From: Mycolicibacterium sp. CBMA 226
GTDB lineage: Bacteria > Actinomycetota > Actinomycetes > Mycobacteriales > Mycobacteriaceae
Direction of reading: 5' to 3'
Assembly: GCF_009729075.1 (NCBI RefSeq)
Contig: NZ_VTGY01000011.1
Coordinates: 372,001-436,000 of the forward strand
DNA: 64,000 nucleotides
Both the position numbers and the translations under genes were made by a program. This document shows, one piece after another, positions 53,876 through 63,391 of this stretch; position 1 is the stretch's first letter, and each line of letters starts with the position of its first letter. Under the pieces are notes generated by a model. The model was not told the origin of the DNA. It saw only the letters and a program-made list of their open reading frames with translations, and made no database searches.

Positions 53876-54637
53876 GTGTGGAACCCCGATACCTACCTCG
53901 CCTTCGCTGACCACCGTGGCCGCCCCTTCTACGACCTGCTGGCCCGCGTGGGTGCGCAGACGCCCCGTCGGGTGGCGGACGTGGGTTGTGGCCCGGGAAA
54001 TCTGACCGTCACGTTGTCGGAGCGCTGGCCCGGCGCGGTGATCGAAGCGGTGGACAACTCACCGGAGATGGTGGCGGCGGCCCGGGCCCGCGGTGTCGAC
54101 GCCCAGGTGATCGCCGCGGCGGACTGGTCGCCCGCGCCGGATACCGATGTGATGGTGAGCAATGCTGTGCTGCAATGGATTCCAGAACACCGCGAGCTGC
54201 TGCGTCGGTGGGCCGCAGAACTGCCGAAAGGCGCCTGGCTGGCCTTCCAGGTGCCGGGCAACTTCGACTCGCCGTCGCATCAGGCCGTGCGGGAGGTGGC
54301 CCGGCGCCCGGAGTTCGCCGCGGCGCTGGCCGGCATCCGGTTCCGCGAGACCCACGTGGTCGACGACCCCGCGGGCTACGCCGCGCTGCTGACCGCCGCG
54401 GGCTGCACCGTCGACGCCTGGGAGACCACGTATCTGCACCAATTGACCGGTGAAACCCCGGTGCTGGACTGGATCACCGGTACCGCGCTGACCGACGTCC
54501 GCGCGCGGCTCACCGACGAGGCCTGGGAGCGGTACCGCCAGGCGATCATCCCGCTGCTGGCGCAGGCCTATCCGCCCCAGCCCGACGGCACGACGTTCTT
54601 CCCGTTCCGCCGGATTTTCGTCGTTGCCCAGACGTGA
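53876..54637 (+). CDS. tam: Trans-aconitate 2-methyltransferase
   Basis: The 253-residue class I SAM methyltransferase begins [25 protein letters not shown] and has the SAM motif [12 protein letters not shown] and [14 protein letters not shown], both typical of Tam. Tam methylates trans-aconitate to relieve aconitase inhibition. The position after the Rv0293c-like hydrolase matches Rv0294. One base separates it from the convergent small gene. Confidence 0.88.
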   Translation: MWNPDTYLAFADHRGRPFYDLLARVGAQTPRRVADVGCGPGNLTVTLSERWPGAVIEAVDNSPEMVAAARARGVDAQVIAAADWSPAPDTDVMVSNAVLQWIPEHRELLRRWAAELPKGAWLAFQVPGNFDSPSHQAVREVARRPEFAAALAGIRFRETHVVDDPAGYAALLTAAGCTVDAWETTYLHQLTGETPVLDWITGTALTDVRARLTDEAWERYRQAIIPLLAQAYPPQPDGTTFFPFRRIFVVAQT

Positions 54638-54638
54638 A

Positions 54639-54845
54639 TCAGTGGACCTGTTGGTACCGGTGCTGAATCGGGGTTCCGGGCTGGGGAGCGCTGTTCTGGT
54701 GCGCGACGACCTGGTGCACTGAGCTCGAGGTGGTGTTCGGCGCGGCGTGGGCGGACGTGGCCAGGCCGATCGCGATGAGCCCGGGTGCGACGGTCAGGCC
54801 GATGACGATGATGAAGTAGCTGACCCAGCGGGTGACGATGCTCAT
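54639..54845 (-). CDS. Small exported protein (68 residues)
   Basis: The ATG at 54845 is preceded by AGGAG eight bases upstream. The product begins MSIVTRWVSYFIIVIGLTVA and continues to a signal cleavage-like ATSAHA-APN, leaving about 35 mature residues rich in Gln, His and Ser (VVAHQNSAPQPGTPIQHRYQQVH). The frame extends upstream to 55007 but overlaps nothing useful there. No family is recognised; His-rich tails can bind metal. Confidence 0.6.
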   Translation of the reverse strand: MSIVTRWVSYFIIVIGLTVAPGLIAIGLATSAHAAPNTTSSSVHQVVAHQNSAPQPGTPIQHRYQQVH

Positions 54846-54996
54846 CTGAATTCTCCTGCTGCTGTGGACTTTTGATGTCGTGTCCGGAGTGATCCGGTGT
54901 TGACTCAAGAGTCCCGCAGCAGGCCCGCGGCGTCTGTCCACCGGCCGGACCCTCAACAGGATGAATTCGTTGTCCCCCGATTGGGGGACGCGGCGG

Positions 54997-55045
54997 GATT
55001 TGTGCACGTTTTTCCGCGGCTACCGCGGAAAAACGTGCACAAATC
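54997..55045. terminator. Terminator of the sulfatase-stf0-cysD-cysNC block
   Basis: Perfect 23-bp arms (54997-55019 and 55023-55045) with a 3-base loop start six bases after the cysNC stop. The stem contains five consecutive A-T pairs. It is the most stable hairpin seen in the window. Confidence 0.85.
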
Positions 55046-55050
55046 ACTGG

Positions 55051-56910
55051 TCAGCGGATGGCGTTGAGCGCCCCCAGCACCTGAGCGACCAGTTTGTCGA
55101 TGTCGGCGCCGGTGGTGTCGACCACGAGATCGGGGTTCTCCGGCGGCTCGTACGGGGCGTCGACACCCGTCAGCCCGCGCAACTCGCCGGCCTTGGCCCG
55201 CGCATAGAGGCCCTTGGGGTCACGCCGCTCGCACTCGCTGCGCGGGGTGGACACGTAGACCTCGATGAACGGCAGCTTGGCGACGGAGCTGAGCTCGCGC
55301 GCGGTATCGCGGTCCGACTTCAGCGGCGACACCAGCGATGCCAGGGCCACCACACCGGAGTCGGCCAACAGCCGGGCGAGGTGACCCACGCGGCGGATGT
55401 TCTCGGCGCGATCACCGGCGGAGAACCCGAGGTCGTCGGACAGCCCGTGCCGGATGTTGTCGCCGTCCAGGAGGTAGGCCACCTGCCCGGTTTCGACGAG
55501 CGCCCGCTCGACCGCGACGGCCAGCGTCGACTTGCCCGATGCCGGCAGCCCGGTGAACCAGATGGTCGCGCCCCGCTGCCCGGTTCGCGCCCATCGGTAG
55601 GAGCGGTCCAATGACGAAGGGTGCCAACGGATATCGCTCCGCGAGTGGGTGCCGACCTTCACCTCGCGCGGCTCGGTGATGGTGCCCGCGCCGACGGTGT
55701 CGTTGGACGTCTCGTCGATCAGGATGAAGGCGCCGCTTTCGCGGTTGTCGTGGTACGGGTCGGCGATCACCGTCGAGCTGGTGCGCAGCGTGACGGCACC
55801 GATGTCGTTGAGTACCAACTCGACCGGCTGATCGATGTCGTCGAGCGTCTCGGGATCGAGCCGCGTGTGCAGCGCCTGCACCGTGGCGCGGACGGTGCGG
55901 GTGCCCTGCTTGAGCGCCAGCCGGTCACCGGCCCGCAGCGGGGTCTCGGCGAACCAGCACACCGTCGCGTCGAGTTCGCGGGCCAGCACCGGGACCGAGG
56001 CGTCCTCGGCGCTGCTGACCAGGACATCGCCGCGGCCGACGTCGATGTCGTCGGCCAGCTCGATCGAAACCGACAGTGGGGCAACGGCTATGGTGCGGTC
56101 GTCATCGAGGGTGTCCACTGCCGTGACGGTCGAGCTGGTGCCTGCCGGCAGACTGAGCACGGTGTCACCGACCTGCAGGGTGCCGGCGGTCAGCCGGCCG
56201 GTGTAGCGGCGCCGCTGCTGCGCGGTGGGCCGGGACACCCACTGGATGGGCAACCGCAGCTTGGCGGGCTCGGGCTGCGGCGCGCTGAGTTCGATGCCTT
56301 CCAGGTACTCCAGCAGCGTCGGCCCCTCGTACCACGGGGTGTTCTCCGAGCGGTGCACGACGTTGTCGCCGAGCTTGGCCGCGAGCGGGATCACGGTGAG
56401 ATCGACGGCGCCCAGCCGGGCCGCGACCTGACCCAGTTCGTCGTGCACGGCGTCGAACCGCGCCTGGTCGAAGTCGACCAGGTCGATCTTGTTGACCGCC
56501 GCCGCGAAATGCTTGATGCCCAACAGCTTTGCGATCCTCGCGTGGCGCAGCGTCTGCCGCAGCACGCCGGCGCGGGCATCGACCAGCAGGATGGCCACGT
56601 GCGCGTTGGAGGCGCCGGTGAACATGTTGCGGGTGTACCGCTCGTGCCCCGGCGTGTCGGCGAGGATGTAGCTACGGGCCTCGGTGGAGAAGAAGCGGTA
56701 GGCCACATCGATGGTGATGCCCTGCTCGCGCTCGGCGCGCAGGCCGTCGGACAGGGCCGCCAGGTCGGCCACCCCGTCATCGTCGGTGACGGCGTCCAGG
56801 TGGTCCAGAGGCAGGCTGTCGGTGTCGTGCAGCAGCCGGCCGATCAGGGTGCTCTTGCCGTCATCGACGGAGCCCGCCGTGGCAATTCGAAGAAGTTGAC
56901 GTGTGCTCAT
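55051..56910 (-). CDS. cysNC: Bifunctional sulfate adenylyltransferase GTPase / APS kinase CysNC
   Basis: The 619-residue fusion begins with a CysN GTPase (GSVDDGKSTLIGRLL at residues about 12-26, DTPGHERY, AVNKIDLVD) and EF-Tu-like beta-barrel domains to about residue 420. A C-terminal APS kinase follows, with P-loop GLPASGKST at about 455 and LLDGDNIRHGLSDDLGF. CysN activates CysD to form APS, and the kinase domain makes PAPS in the cytoplasm. It lies 29 bases after cysD. PAPS serves both assimilation and the sulfotransferase encoded upstream. Confidence 0.94.
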   Translation of the reverse strand: MSTRQLLRIATAGSVDDGKSTLIGRLLHDTDSLPLDHLDAVTDDDGVADLAALSDGLRAEREQGITIDVAYRFFSTEARSYILADTPGHERYTRNMFTGASNAHVAILLVDARAGVLRQTLRHARIAKLLGIKHFAAAVNKIDLVDFDQARFDAVHDELGQVAARLGAVDLTVIPLAAKLGDNVVHRSENTPWYEGPTLLEYLEGIELSAPQPEPAKLRLPIQWVSRPTAQQRRRYTGRLTAGTLQVGDTVLSLPAGTSSTVTAVDTLDDDRTIAVAPLSVSIELADDIDVGRGDVLVSSAEDASVPVLARELDATVCWFAETPLRAGDRLALKQGTRTVRATVQALHTRLDPETLDDIDQPVELVLNDIGAVTLRTSSTVIADPYHDNRESGAFILIDETSNDTVGAGTITEPREVKVGTHSRSDIRWHPSSLDRSYRWARTGQRGATIWFTGLPASGKSTLAVAVERALVETGQVAYLLDGDNIRHGLSDDLGFSAGDRAENIRRVGHLARLLADSGVVALASLVSPLKSDRDTARELSSVAKLPFIEVYVSTPRSECERRDPKGLYARAKAGELRGLTGVDAPYEPPENPDLVVDTTGADIDKLVAQVLGALNAIR

Positions 56911-56917
56911 GAATCAT

Positions 56918-56934
56918 CCCGTCGCTTCGCTCGC
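56918..56934 (-). repeat. 17-bp repeat copy 2 (cysD-cysNC gap)
   Basis: The reverse complement reads GCGAGCGAAGCGACGGG, identical to the copy inside eccB3 at 39618-39634. It fills most of the 29-base gap between cysD and cysNC. Confidence 0.6.
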
Positions 56935-56939
56935 CCCAT

Positions 56940-57851
56940 TTAGAAGTACCCCTCTCGCTTACGGTCTTCCATCGCTGCCACCGATGTCCGGTCGTCGGCC
57001 CGGGTCTCGCCGCGTTCCGACACTGTGGCAGCGGAGATTTCGCCGATGACGCTCTCGATGTCAACCGCCTTCGACCGGACCGCGCCGGTGATGGTCAGGT
57101 CGCCGACTGTGCGGTACCGCACCCACTCGACGGCGGCAGTCTCGTCGCCGGTCGGCTGGGTGTACTCGGACACGGCGAGCAGGATGCCGTCGCGCTCGAA
57201 CACCTCGCGTTCGTGCGCGAAGTAGATCGACGGCAGCTCAAGGTTTTCCAACTGGATGTAGCGCCAGATGTCCAGCTCGGTCCAGTTGGACAGCGGGAAC
57301 ACCCGGACCTGCTCGCCCTTGCGGATGCGACCGTTGTACAACGACCACGGCTCGGGCCGCTGGGCGCGCGGGTCCCACTGGCCGAACTCGTCGCGGAAGC
57401 TCAGGATGCGCTCCTTGGCGCGGGCACGTTCTTCGTCGCGGCGGGCCCCGCCGAATGCGGCGTCGAAGCCGCCGGCCTCCAGGGCATCGAGCAGGGTACG
57501 GGTCTGTTGCCGGTTGCGTGACGCACCCGGGCCCGGATCGGCCACCCGGCCGGTGTCGATGCTCTCCTGCACCGACCCGACGAGCAGCTTGTGCCCGACG
57601 CCGGTGGTGCGGCGATCCCGGAACTCGATGACCTCGGGGAAGTTGTGGCCGGTGTCGACGTGCAGCACCGGAAAGGGCAACGGGCCGGGCCGGAAAGCCT
57701 TCTCCGCCAACCGAAGTAGCACGATGGAGTCCTTGCCCGCGGAGAACAGGAGGACCGGGCGCTCCAGCTCGGCCACCACCTCGCGGATGATGTGCACGGC
57801 CTCGGCTTCGAGCAACCGCAGTTCGTCGACGTGGATGCTTGTGGTGGTCAT
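56940..57851 (-). CDS. cysD: Sulfate adenylyltransferase subunit CysD
   Basis: The product is about 303 residues from the ATG at 57851 ([20 protein letters not shown]). The PP-loop ATPase motif is [13 protein letters not shown], and conserved CysD segments include [34 protein letters not shown] and [16 protein letters not shown]. With CysN it forms APS from ATP and sulfate. Its start overlaps the stf0 stop (ATGA), so sulfate activation and sulfotransfer are translationally linked. Confidence 0.94.
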   Translation of the reverse strand: MTTTSIHVDELRLLEAEAVHIIREVVAELERPVLLFSAGKDSIVLLRLAEKAFRPGPLPFPVLHVDTGHNFPEVIEFRDRRTTGVGHKLLVGSVQESIDTGRVADPGPGASRNRQQTRTLLDALEAGGFDAAFGGARRDEERARAKERILSFRDEFGQWDPRAQRPEPWSLYNGRIRKGEQVRVFPLSNWTELDIWRYIQLENLELPSIYFAHEREVFERDGILLAVSEYTQPTGDETAAVEWVRYRTVGDLTITGAVRSKAVDIESVIGEISAATVSERGETRADDRTSVAAMEDRKREGYF

Positions 57852-58648
57852 AGCGGCAGCCCTTCCCGTTCGGCTTCGGCGCGGTAGCGTTCCACCCATT
57901 CGTCGGAACGCTGGTCGGCCTGACGTTCCAGCACTGGTTTCGGTGCGAGCCTGCGGTCCTGGCCGAGTGCCTCCAGCACGTCGCCGACGACCTCGGTCAG
58001 GTTGCGCCACAACACCGGATACGGCACTTCGATGCGGTTGACGTTCTCGTCGAGGAACCATTTCTGCCAGCCTTCTTCCTGGGCTCGCAGCATCCGCACG
58101 ACGTGTGCGATGGCGCCGGCGTGATACTCGGCGCGAGCGTCACGCACCGGGTCCGGGCGGCCGCGCCACACGCGGGTCTGAACCGCGCGCCAGAAGGAGA
58201 CAGCCTGCGAGACCACGTCGGGCCGGTGGATGTGGATGAGGACCGGGTCGGAGCCGATGACGTCGCGGATGGCGGCCAGCAGTCCGTCACCCGAGCGGTC
58301 CGGCAGTTGCTGGGCCCGTCGCTGCAGCTGTGCCGTCTGGTTCCACATGAGCTTGCCGCCCCAGATGCCGTTGGGCGTGCGGCCGGCGGTCTGGATGTAG
58401 TCGCGCCAGATCGTTGCCGGCGCCAGTTCGGGCCTGCCGTCGATCAGAGGGTCGAGCAGTCGCAGGATCGACTCGTCTTCGGTGTCAGCGAACCACTCGC
58501 GGGGCTGCGGCGACATGCTGCTGTGTGGCAGGTACTGAAAGAACTCCTGCGGTTCGCCGGCCACACCGGTGGCGCGCAGCGACTCGACCAGAAGCGTGCT
58601 GCCGCTGCGCTGTGATGCGAGGACCAGATAGGCCGTCGGTGCTGTCAT
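57848..58648 (-). CDS. stf0: Trehalose 2-sulfotransferase Stf0
   Basis: The product is about 266 residues from the ATG at 58648 ([22 protein letters not shown]). The PAPS 5'-phosphosulfate loop is [11 protein letters not shown], and [25 protein letters not shown] carries the 3'-phosphate-binding Arg/Ser. Length and motifs agree with mycobacterial Stf0 (Rv0295c), which makes trehalose-2-sulfate, the first step to sulfated glycolipids. A 6-bp stem (58650-58669) directly precedes the start codon and no clear Shine-Dalgarno is visible. No polyketide synthase or MmpL8-like gene for sulfolipid-1 is near. Confidence 0.92.
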   Translation of the reverse strand: MTAPTAYLVLASQRSGSTLLVESLRATGVAGEPQEFFQYLPHSSMSPQPREWFADTEDESILRLLDPLIDGRPELAPATIWRDYIQTAGRTPNGIWGGKLMWNQTAQLQRRAQQLPDRSGDGLLAAIRDVIGSDPVLIHIHRPDVVSQAVSFWRAVQTRVWRGRPDPVRDARAEYHAGAIAHVVRMLRAQEEGWQKWFLDENVNRIEVPYPVLWRNLTEVVGDVLEALGQDRRLAPKPVLERQADQRSDEWVERYRAEAEREGLPL

Positions 58649-58671
58649 GGCGCAGAGCCTAGCCTGCGCTG

Positions 58672-58694
58672 AAATCCCTTGCAGAAGGGGATTT
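58672..58694. terminator. Weak hairpin between sulfatase and stf0
   Basis: AAATCCC and GGGATTT form a 7-bp stem followed by TT on the plus strand; on the minus strand the A-run precedes the stem. It may be a weak attenuator between the sulfatase and stf0 or terminate antisense transcripts. Confidence 0.35.
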
Positions 58695-58709
58695 TTCGCA
58701 CCGTGAGTA

Positions 58710-60083
58710 TTAGTCTTGCGACGTCGATTCCGGGTCGATTCCACGGTCGGAGGCCACTGCGGACCGGCTTGTCGCGGGGCGGCCGTGGATGCTCAGATAC
58801 GTCCCGATGTAGCGGTCGGAGATCTGGCTCCCGGTGAAGTCCGAGGGTATGACATCGCCCGTCTGCTGTCGCCACGTGTTGAGCTTGAGCGCCAATTGCG
58901 CTGCCACTGCGTGATATTCGGGCTGTACGTCAAGGAGGAGGTTGTGCCGCTCGGTGGGATCGGCGTGCAGGTCGTAGAGCTCGCGGGCCGGGCGTGGGTC
59001 GCCGATCGCCGGCTGCACAGCGCGGCCCGGAGGGCTGTCGGCGATGTCCCACGGCAGGTCCAGCAGCGGGCGCGAAGCATAATTCTCGATGTAACTGAAG
59101 TCTTTTGTTCGCACTGCGCGAATAGGGTCGAACGAGTCGTGATAGGTCTTGGCGGTGTAGACCTCCTCGCGAACCGTGGACGCTGGATCGGTGCCCGTCA
59201 GCGCCTGCGCGTGTGAAAGTCCTTCCACTTCAACCGGAACGGGCACGCCGAGCAGATCAAGCAAGGTGGGCAGCAGATCGACCCCGCTGAACAGGTCGTC
59301 GTACACGTGCGGCTCGATCCCGGCATCACGCGGCGGCCGCACGATCAGGGCGATGCCGGTCCCGGCGTCGTACAGCGTCGACTTGGCCCGCGGCAGCGCC
59401 GGACCGTGATCGGTGAGAAACACCACCCACGTGTTGCGGTCCAGACCGGCCGCCTCCAGGGCATCCAGCAGCCTGCCGACCGCCGCGTCGGCGACGGCGA
59501 TGGACCCATAGAACTCGGCGAGGTCGTCCCGGATGGCGTCGGTGTCGGGCAGGTAGTCGGGGATGGTGACGGTGTCGCTGGCCGCGGGCTCGTAGCGGTC
59601 CCGCGGGTACGGCCGGTGGGTCTCGAAGAATCCGGTGGTGAGCAGGAACGGTTTCTGTGGTGGTTCCCCGAGCCACCGCAGGGCCTGCTCGACGACGTAC
59701 TCACAGTAGGAAGTCGAGACGTCGTATTCGTCGAAACCCAGCCGGGACGGAAACGACGTCTCATGCTGCATCCCGAACAGTGCTGTGTGCCAACCAGATT
59801 CGGACAACAGCTGCGGTAGCGTCTGCACGCCGGCGTGGTACTCCCAGCCGTGGTGTGCCAGCCCGACGAGGCCGTTGCTCTGCGGGTAGCGCCCCGTGAA
59901 CAGCGAACCGCGCGATGGGGAGCACAGCGGGGCGGTGGCGTGCGCCCGCGTGAACAGGATGCCTTCGGCGGCCAGTTGGTCCAGCCGGGGACTGCTGACA
60001 TCGCGGTGGCCGTACGCCCCGAGGTAGCGCCCGAGATCGTGCCAGTGCACGAACAGCACGTTCTGGGCCGGCGTTTGGGGCAT
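58710..60083 (-). CDS. Type I sulfatase (Rv0296c-like)
   Basis: The 457-residue alkaline-phosphatase-fold sulfatase has the formylglycine motif CSPSR at Cys54 ([16 protein letters not shown]). The N-terminal metal motif reads [11 protein letters not shown] instead of the usual DDxG. Further ligands are in [22 protein letters not shown]. It has no signal peptide, so it should act in the cytoplasm after modification by a formylglycine-generating enzyme encoded elsewhere. AGGAGGT precedes the ATG. It lies upstream of stf0, as Rv0296c does with Rv0295c, and may recycle sulfate esters. Confidence 0.9.
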   Translation of the reverse strand: MPQTPAQNVLFVHWHDLGRYLGAYGHRDVSSPRLDQLAAEGILFTRAHATAPLCSPSRGSLFTGRYPQSNGLVGLAHHGWEYHAGVQTLPQLLSESGWHTALFGMQHETSFPSRLGFDEYDVSTSYCEYVVEQALRWLGEPPQKPFLLTTGFFETHRPYPRDRYEPAASDTVTIPDYLPDTDAIRDDLAEFYGSIAVADAAVGRLLDALEAAGLDRNTWVVFLTDHGPALPRAKSTLYDAGTGIALIVRPPRDAGIEPHVYDDLFSGVDLLPTLLDLLGVPVPVEVEGLSHAQALTGTDPASTVREEVYTAKTYHDSFDPIRAVRTKDFSYIENYASRPLLDLPWDIADSPPGRAVQPAIGDPRPARELYDLHADPTERHNLLLDVQPEYHAVAAQLALKLNTWRQQTGDVIPSDFTGSQISDRYIGTYLSIHGRPATSRSAVASDRGIDPESTSQD

Positions 60084-60183
60084 GGGTCAGCTACCTCCTG
60101 GCGATCATGGTCACGAAACCAGCCATGAAACCGCGAATTGCCTTACTGTTCAACGGTTTGGTGCGTCGTGATTCGTGCCCACC

Positions 60184-60903
60184 TCACCGCCACGCGAACA
60201 CCGGCTGCTCCAGCTCGTCGACCGGGTCCGGCCGGCCTTCCAGCCCCAGCCAGCGCATCTGCAGCAGCACCGCACCCGTGGGCGCGTGGATGAGGTCATT
60301 GCCCAACGGAATCTGCACCACGGGACGCTCACTCTCGGGAATCGCGATGAACCGCGGCGAATCCGGGCGCTGCAACTGGTGCAGCCCGACGCGGTACACG
60401 GCCAGCACCTCGTCGGGGGAGGGCTGCGGATCCAGCCGGCCGCCACCCCACATCACCACCGGCGTGATGACGTATCCGGAGCGGGTGGGGTAGTCGTCCA
60501 GCAGGCCCAGCACCGCATCGTCCGGCAGCTTGATGCCGACCTCCTCGTGCAGCTCCCGCAGCGCCGCGTCCACGACCGTCTCGCCGGGATCGAGCCGACC
60601 ACCCGGCAGCGCCCACTGCGCGGAATGGGAGTTCAGCCGGGACGTGCGGCGGCACAGGAGAAACGCCGCACCACCGGCGACGTCGACCATGCGACCGTCC
60701 AGGTTCTGGTCGGGCAGCGGCCGTCCGCCGATCCATTCGTCGACGGGAGCCGGATCGATCCGGTCCTCACCACGCTCCGAGTCCACCAGCACGATGGCCA
60801 CCGCGGCATGGCGCTTTGTCGGGTCGTCCACCACCCGGCGGCGGTGGCCGGACAGGTGCGTGCCGATCAGCGCGCGCAGGGCTTCGTCGTACCGGATCGT
60901 CAT
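60184..60903 (-). CDS. Nudix hydrolase
   Basis: The product is about 239 residues from the ATG at 60903 (MTIRYDEALRALIGTHL); the open frame upstream is a shadow. The Nudix box is GGRLDPGETVVDAALRELHEEVGI, complete. The family CoA-pyrophosphatase signature (UPF0035) is not obvious, and the long N-terminal part (residues 1-75) is unusual. It could act on nucleotide-sugars, CoA or oxidised nucleotides. It follows the unknown 60930-61415 gene by 26 bases and probably shares its transcript. Confidence 0.85.
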   Translation of the reverse strand: MTIRYDEALRALIGTHLSGHRRRVVDDPTKRHAAVAIVLVDSERGEDRIDPAPVDEWIGGRPLPDQNLDGRMVDVAGGAAFLLCRRTSRLNSHSAQWALPGGRLDPGETVVDAALRELHEEVGIKLPDDAVLGLLDDYPTRSGYVITPVVMWGGGRLDPQPSPDEVLAVYRVGLHQLQRPDSPRFIAIPESERPVVQIPLGNDLIHAPTGAVLLQMRWLGLEGRPDPVDELEQPVFAWR

Positions 60904-60929
60904 CGGCCCGACGCTACGCCGCGGCCGAT

Positions 60930-61415
60930 TCAGGTGGTGGGGGGCATCCCGCAGGCTAGGTACACGTATTTGTTGGGGACGTCGAAGGTGAACGTCCGGG
61001 CCGGCAGCGCGGCCAGCAGGTCGGCGGGTAGCGGCGTCTTGTAGCGCAGCGACATCGAGCCCTCGAAACTCGGATCGACGGCGGAGAGGTCCGGGGCGTC
61101 CAGCAACAGACCTGAGTCGTCCAGTTCGGCCCGGACCATGGTGCCGTCGGGCTGTCCCCACAGGTGATTGACGGTCTTGGCGCCCTTCTTCGGGACCGAC
61201 GACAGCGTGCCGAGCAGCCGCTTCTCGGTGATCACCAGGGCGCCGACCAGGCTGCGCAGGGTGCTCTTGGCGACCTTGCCGGGCACGTGCCCGGAGAACC
61301 GGAACGTCACCGGGACGAACTCGGCCACATGCAGCAGCCCTTCGGCCTGGAGCTGCTCGCGGATGTCGTCGGGCAGGGTCCCGATGCCGAGCAGCTTGCG
61401 CAGCAGTACAGCCAT
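60930..61415 (-). CDS. Conserved hypothetical protein (161 residues)
   Basis: The product begins MAVLLRKLLGIGTLPDDIREQ and has mixed alpha/beta character with repeated beta-like segments (HVAEFVPVTFRFSGHVPGK, ALVITEKRLLGTLSS, TMVRAELDDSGLLLDAPDL). It has no signal peptide or membrane helix. The pattern of a small domain with internal ITxxRLLG resembles PH-like lipid-binding domains, a weak guess. It is upstream of the Nudix gene. Confidence 0.6.
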   Translation of the reverse strand: MAVLLRKLLGIGTLPDDIREQLQAEGLLHVAEFVPVTFRFSGHVPGKVAKSTLRSLVGALVITEKRLLGTLSSVPKKGAKTVNHLWGQPDGTMVRAELDDSGLLLDAPDLSAVDPSFEGSMSLRYKTPLPADLLAALPARTFTFDVPNKYVYLACGMPPTT

Positions 61416-61550
61416 GCCTTCAGCGTAGGCCCCGAGGTCGCGGCCCGGTGCAAGGTCAACCGTCGTTCGGGAAATCGTGATCGTCTTGGTGGTTGTCGCC
61501 GGCGCGGAGTAGGTGAAGTCGGCGGAATCTCCTTGGCGGATTGCAGCCGG

Positions 61551-61593
61551 AAGCCGTCATCAAGCGTTGACGATGTCAGCGCTTGATGACGGC
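61551..61593 (-). terminator. Hairpin downstream of the NCS1 permease
   Basis: Perfect 15-bp arms (61551-61565 and 61579-61593) enclose a 13-base loop 38 bases after the permease stop on the minus strand. No long U-run follows. Confidence 0.65.
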
Positions 61594-61631
61594 TCCGGAT
61601 CGAAGGAGTCCAGGTCAGAGCGACCCGGCGA

Positions 61632-63293
61632 TTATTGTGCCGGCAGGACGTGCTCGCCGGTCTTGTCCGTCGCCAGGCACAGCGAGCAGATGTAGCCGCC
61701 GACGGCCGAGGCCAGCATGTCCGGCCGCTCGTACTCGTGGTGGCACTTCTGGCACAGCAGGTGTGCGTCGGACGGGTTGCCGTACTCGTCGTACATCGGG
61801 AGGTCGATGCCGTCATCGGTGCGGCGCAGGTAGTACTTGCCCTTGGTCGCCACGGCGAAGATCGGCGGCAGCACCAGGGCGAGCCCGATGGCGACCAGCG
61901 GCGAGTACGGCGTCAGCGCCTCGCCCAGCCCGCCGAAGAAGGCGATCACCGACAGGCCCGCGGCGATCAGCATGGATCCGAAGCCGACCGGATTGAAGGC
62001 GTAGAGCATGCCGCGACGGAACTCAGGCTGCTTGGGTGACAACTTCAGCAGGTACTTGTTGAAGACGATGTCGCTGGCCACCACCACAACCCACGCCATG
62101 CCGCAGTTGGCGTAGAAACCGAGGATGGTGCTGAGGAAGTCGAACATGTTGGCTTCCATCAGGATCAACGCGATCAGCAGGTTCACGCCGAGGAACACCA
62201 GGCGGCCGGGGTAGTGGTTGGTGACGCGGGTGAACGAGTTGGTCCACGCCAGCGAGCCGGAGTAGGCGTTGGTGACGTTGATCTTGATCTGGCTGATCAC
62301 CACGAGCGCCACGGCCAGGGTCATGGCGAGCCAGCCCGGCAGGAAGTTTTCGTAGATCGACAGGAACTGGTGCACCGGCTGGTTGGCAATACCCGCGCTG
62401 TCGGCGACATTGGCGATCAGGTAGACCGCCAGGAACAGGCCGACGACCTGCTTGATGGCGCCGAAGAACACCCAGCCCGGGCCGGCCAGGAACATCCAGG
62501 TCCACCAGGAGCGCTTGTTCTCCGGGGTTTTCGGTGGCATGAACCGCAGGTAGTCGTTCTGCTCGGCGATCTGCGCGATCAGTGACAGACACACGCCGGC
62601 GGCCAGCAGAGTCGAGCCCATGTCGAAGCCCTGGATGTGGTCTTTGCCCTGGTAGGCGAAGAACTGCCCGACCGATGCTGGATGGCTGATCAGCAGGTAG
62701 CCGAACGGCGCGACCATCAGGATGAGCCACAGCGGAGTCGTCCAGACCTGCAGCGTCGACAGGACCTTCATGCCGTAGATGACGAGCGGGAAGATGATGA
62801 GCGTCGACGCCGCGTAGCCGAGCCAGAGTGGCAGACCCAGGCCCAATTTGAGGCCCTGGGCCATGATCGACCCTTCCAACGCGAAGAAGATGAAGGTGAA
62901 CGTCGCGAAGATGACGTTCGTGACCACCGAGCCGTAGTAGCCGAAGCCACTGCCGCGGGTCACCAGATCCAGGTCGATGTTGTACCGGGCCGAGTAGTAC
63001 GCCACCGGAAACCCGGTGAGCAGGATGACGACCGCGAAGATCGCGATACCGGCCAGCGCGTTGGTGGTGCCGTACGAGATACCGATGTTGGCGCCGATCG
63101 CGAAGTCGGCCAGGTAGGCGATGCCGCCCAGCGCCGAGATACCGACCACCCGCGTCGACCATTTCCGGTAACTGCGCGGCGCGAAGCGAAGGGTGTAGTC
63201 CTCCAGGGTTTCTCGCGTCGCGGTCAACCGGTCCTGATCGACGTCCGCTGCAGCGGCAGGCGACAGCGGCTCCTGGCCGAGGTCTTGGGTCAT
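61632..63293 (-). CDS. NCS1-family purine/cytosine permease with C-terminal zinc-ribbon-like tail
   Basis: The product is about 553 residues from the ATG at 63293 (MTQDLGQEPLSPAAAADVD). It has about twelve membrane helices from residue about 48 (WSTRVVGISALGGIAYLADFAIGANIG). NCS1 features include FGYYGSVVTNVIFATFTFIFFALEGSIMA and QIKINVTNAYSGSLAWTNSFTR. Relatives import cytosine, purines, allantoin or hydantoins with a cation. After the last helix a cytoplasmic tail has LCQKCHHEYERPDM and YICSLCLATDKTG, two CxxC pairs 24 residues apart, which look like a zinc ribbon and are not usual in the family. Confidence 0.87.
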   Translation of the reverse strand: MTQDLGQEPLSPAAAADVDQDRLTATRETLEDYTLRFAPRSYRKWSTRVVGISALGGIAYLADFAIGANIGISYGTTNALAGIAIFAVVILLTGFPVAYYSARYNIDLDLVTRGSGFGYYGSVVTNVIFATFTFIFFALEGSIMAQGLKLGLGLPLWLGYAASTLIIFPLVIYGMKVLSTLQVWTTPLWLILMVAPFGYLLISHPASVGQFFAYQGKDHIQGFDMGSTLLAAGVCLSLIAQIAEQNDYLRFMPPKTPENKRSWWTWMFLAGPGWVFFGAIKQVVGLFLAVYLIANVADSAGIANQPVHQFLSIYENFLPGWLAMTLAVALVVISQIKINVTNAYSGSLAWTNSFTRVTNHYPGRLVFLGVNLLIALILMEANMFDFLSTILGFYANCGMAWVVVVASDIVFNKYLLKLSPKQPEFRRGMLYAFNPVGFGSMLIAAGLSVIAFFGGLGEALTPYSPLVAIGLALVLPPIFAVATKGKYYLRRTDDGIDLPMYDEYGNPSDAHLLCQKCHHEYERPDMLASAVGGYICSLCLATDKTGEHVLPAQ

Positions 63294-63391
63294 GTTTAGC
63301 GAAGCTATGGTCAGTTTGTTTCGTGCCCGTGACAGATATGTTCCGGGCGGTAGCGAATTTGAGGCGCTCGAACGCCCCCGGAAGGAGACCG

